Shown: positions 62,200 to 64,000 of the stretch, piece by piece
Layout: the number at the start of each line of letters is the position of its first letter
How positions within the stretch are numbered: position 1 is the stretch's first letter
Source: Primulina eburnea
Taxonomy: Eukaryota; Streptophyta; Magnoliopsida; Lamiales; Gesneriaceae
DNA length: 64,000 nt
Direction: 5' to 3'
NCBI RefSeq assembly: GCF_022965805.1
Contig: NC_133102.1
Location: 7,944,885 to 8,008,884 of the forward strand
Translations under genes and position numbers: made by a program
Notes under the pieces: model-generated
Told to the model about the DNA's origin: nothing
Seen by the model: only the letters and a program-made list of their open reading frames with translations
The model's database searches: none

Positions 62200-63204
62200 G
62201 ATTTTCATGTTATAAATCCAATTTGAACCGAAAAATGTTGATGAGGATTTAAAAGATGAATTTCGTATTAATGCAATGCATAATGAGCTTGAACAGTTTG
62301 TTCGAAATTATGTCTGGTATTTGGTTCCACTTCTTGATCATGGTGATATAATTGGTACAAAATAGATTTTCAAAATAAATCTGATGAGTCGGGAAAAATC
62401 TTTCGAAACAAAGCAAGGTTAATTGCTCAAGAGTACACCCAGGTTGAGGGGGTTGACTTCGATGAGACATTTGCTTCTGTAGCTCGCATTGAGTCAGTTC
62501 GACTATTACTAGCCATTGCATGCTATATGAAAATCAAACATTTTCAAATGGATGTCAAAAGTGCTTTTGTAAATGTAATTTTGTGTGAAAAAATGTATGT
62601 TAAACAACCTAAGGGTTTTGAAAATCCACATCATCTGGATCATGTTTACAAATTGAAGAAGGTACTTTATGGTTTGAAGCAAGCACCACATGTGTGTTAT
62701 GGAAGATTGAAAGAATATCTACTTGAAATTGGCTTTAAACGAGATGAAGTAGACAAAACTCTTTTTATTTAGAAATCCAAATGTGAGATTCTTATTTGTC
62801 AAGTTTATGTTGATGATATAATATTTGGTTCTTCATCTTAAAAGCATGCTGATGATTTTGTTGAATGTATGGCATCTACTTTTGAAATGAGCATGGTTGG
62901 TGAGTTGAGTTTCTTTCTTGGCTTGAAAATTAAACAAGTGCATGATGACATCTTTCTGTGTCAAAGTAAGTATGCTAAGAATTTGGTTAAGAAATTTGAA
63001 AATGAAAACACCAAACACATGAAGACACCTATAGGCTCGAGTGAAAAATTGTGCAAAGATGATGTTTCCGAAAATGTTGATAACAACTCTTCATACCGCA
63101 GCATCATAGGAAGCCTCTTGTATTTGACAGCCAGTCGACCTAACATCATGTTTAGTGTATGCTGTGTACTAGATATCAAGCCAATCTTAAAATTTCTCAT
63201 TTAA
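62200..63204 (+). pseudogene. Copia reverse transcriptase (second element)
   Basis: The N-terminal part (about 62230-62520) is broken by stops. 62527-62772 carries QMDVKSAFVNVIL and [13 protein letters not shown] stop then precedes the catalytic YVDDIIFGSS (about 62807). 62869-63204 continues with GELSFFLGLKIK and SLLYLTASRPNI. The catalytic motif is conserved but the frame is not. Confidence 0.85.
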
Positions 63205-63749
63205 AATCTGTGAAGCGTATCCTACATTACATAGCAGGAATTATTGATTTAGGATTAGGGCACACTAAAGAAACCAATTCGAATTTGGTAGGATTTTCTG
63301 ATGTTGATCGGACTGGTGATTTAGATGATAGAAAAAGTACATCTGGAGGTTGTTTTTATCTTGGCAATAATTTAATCTCGTGGCATAGTAGGAAACAAAA
63401 TTATGTCTCACTTCCAACTGTTGAATCTGAATATGTAGCACCTGGAAGTTGTTGTTCTCAACTTTTATGGATGAATCAAATGGTAGAAGACTATGGACTT
63501 AAGAATGAAACCCTACTTGTGTACTATGATAATTCTAGTACAATTGATATTTCAAAAAATCCAGTACAATACTCTCAAACAAAACACATTGACATTAGAC
63601 ATCACTTTATTCGAGATTTAGTAGAAAATGGATTGATTCGAATTGAATTTGTTGGTACAAATAACCAACTGGCTGACATATTCACAAAAACATTAGATTT
63701 TGAGAGATTCTTTAACCTTAGGAAATCTCTCAGTATGTGTTCTATCTAA
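63159..63749 (+). pseudogene. Copia RNase H (second element)
   Basis: Open frame of 196 codons with GFSDVDRTGDLDDRKST, NLISWHSRKQN, VESEYVAPGSCCSQ, QTKHIDIRHHFIRD and ADIFTKTLD. A frame change near 63160 separates it from RT. Confidence 0.88.
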
Positions 63750-64000
63750 ATATTCATAGATGTTGTCTCAGATGTTACAACATCTCGGACAACACCTATC
63801 ATGCATGTGTATTTTTAGGACTTAGGCATTCTGCATTTCATACTGTGATATGATGTGTTGGAATAATGTTGTATAATCTTCTGCTGGACTTACAATTTTT
63901 TGTTCTATTTAACCTTAAAAAAACTTGGACTTGATTAATAATCTGTTTAAATCACAAAGTAGTTGAGGGATGATCATGTACTCCATGACATTGACCCGTA
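63750..64000 (+). other. Untranslated 3' internal sequence of the second copia element
   Basis: No coding sequence, no clear polypurine tract and no LTR start before the window ends. Confidence 0.5.

Larger units (their letters stand above)
57258..64000 (+). mobile_element. Ty1/copia pseudo-element, runs off the window
   Basis: Primer-binding site TGGTATCAGAGC at 57260-57271, then gag, degraded protease, integrase, RT and RNase H in copia order. There are many stops and frameshifts. A solo LTR (60373-61774) splits integrase. After the RNase H stop (63749) comes about 250 bp of untranslated internal sequence; no 3' LTR is seen before the window ends. It is more decayed than the copia element at 29-35 kb. 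Confidence 0.9.

Overview
This is a plant nuclear window, from a flowering eudicot. It carries spliced genes with GT-AG introns, a plant class II cinnamyl/mannitol-type alcohol dehydrogenase (CAD) pair, a plant MORC ATPase, and layers of Ty1/copia, Ty3/gypsy, L1-type LINE, hAT and MITE insertions. The repeat families look to me like those of asterids, perhaps Lamiales, but that is only an impression. There are no bacterial operons and no CRISPR.

Only three genes look intact, all on the + strand. Two are near-identical five-exon CAD genes at 1342-2827 and 23182-24772. They lie in duplicated blocks of about 3 kb whose starts are 21.8 kb apart. Every exon joins in frame, giving 360 and 352 residues; the second copy lacks 24 bp in its substrate-loop region. 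The third is a 19-exon MORC-family GHKL ATPase at 37624-55374. Its exons sum to 2409 nt and predict 802 residues.

Layout: 1-4.3 kb, CAD copy 1 with a MITE on each side. 4.3-7.7 kb, AT-rich sequence with repeat fragments and a possible third CAD-promoter remnant. 7.74-15.97 kb, a minus-strand Ty3/gypsy deletion derivative; a 2.2-kb solo LTR sits five codons into its gag. 16.0-19.4 kb, a minus-strand solo LTR with an internal tandem duplication and another solo LTR nested in it. 20.9-22.3 and 25.6-26.9 kb, two inverted copies of an unclassified element flanking CAD copy 2. 28.2-28.7 kb, a short stretch with a pararetrovirus-like promoter layout (uncertain). 29.0-35.3 kb, a minus-strand Ty1/copia pseudo-element that keeps its 5' LTR but not its 3' LTR. 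37.6-55.4 kb, the MORC gene; intron 4 has a hAT-like MITE, intron 6 a 728-bp hAT element and a full-length 6.1-kb LINE, and intron 7 a second LINE fragment. 57.26 kb to the end, a plus-strand Ty1/copia pseudo-element split by a 1.4-kb solo LTR.

Most insertions were placed to the base from matching target-site duplications (TSDs), so relative ages can be read from nesting. I see no clearly new biological system. The most unusual structure is an array at 14958-15380: seven pairs of a 14-bp dyad motif, every pair with a 9-nt gap, upstream of the TATA box of a solo LTR. The CAD loop deletion, a W-box-bearing triplet upstream of only that CAD copy, and the doubled promoter block in the 16-kb LTR are the next most interesting signals.
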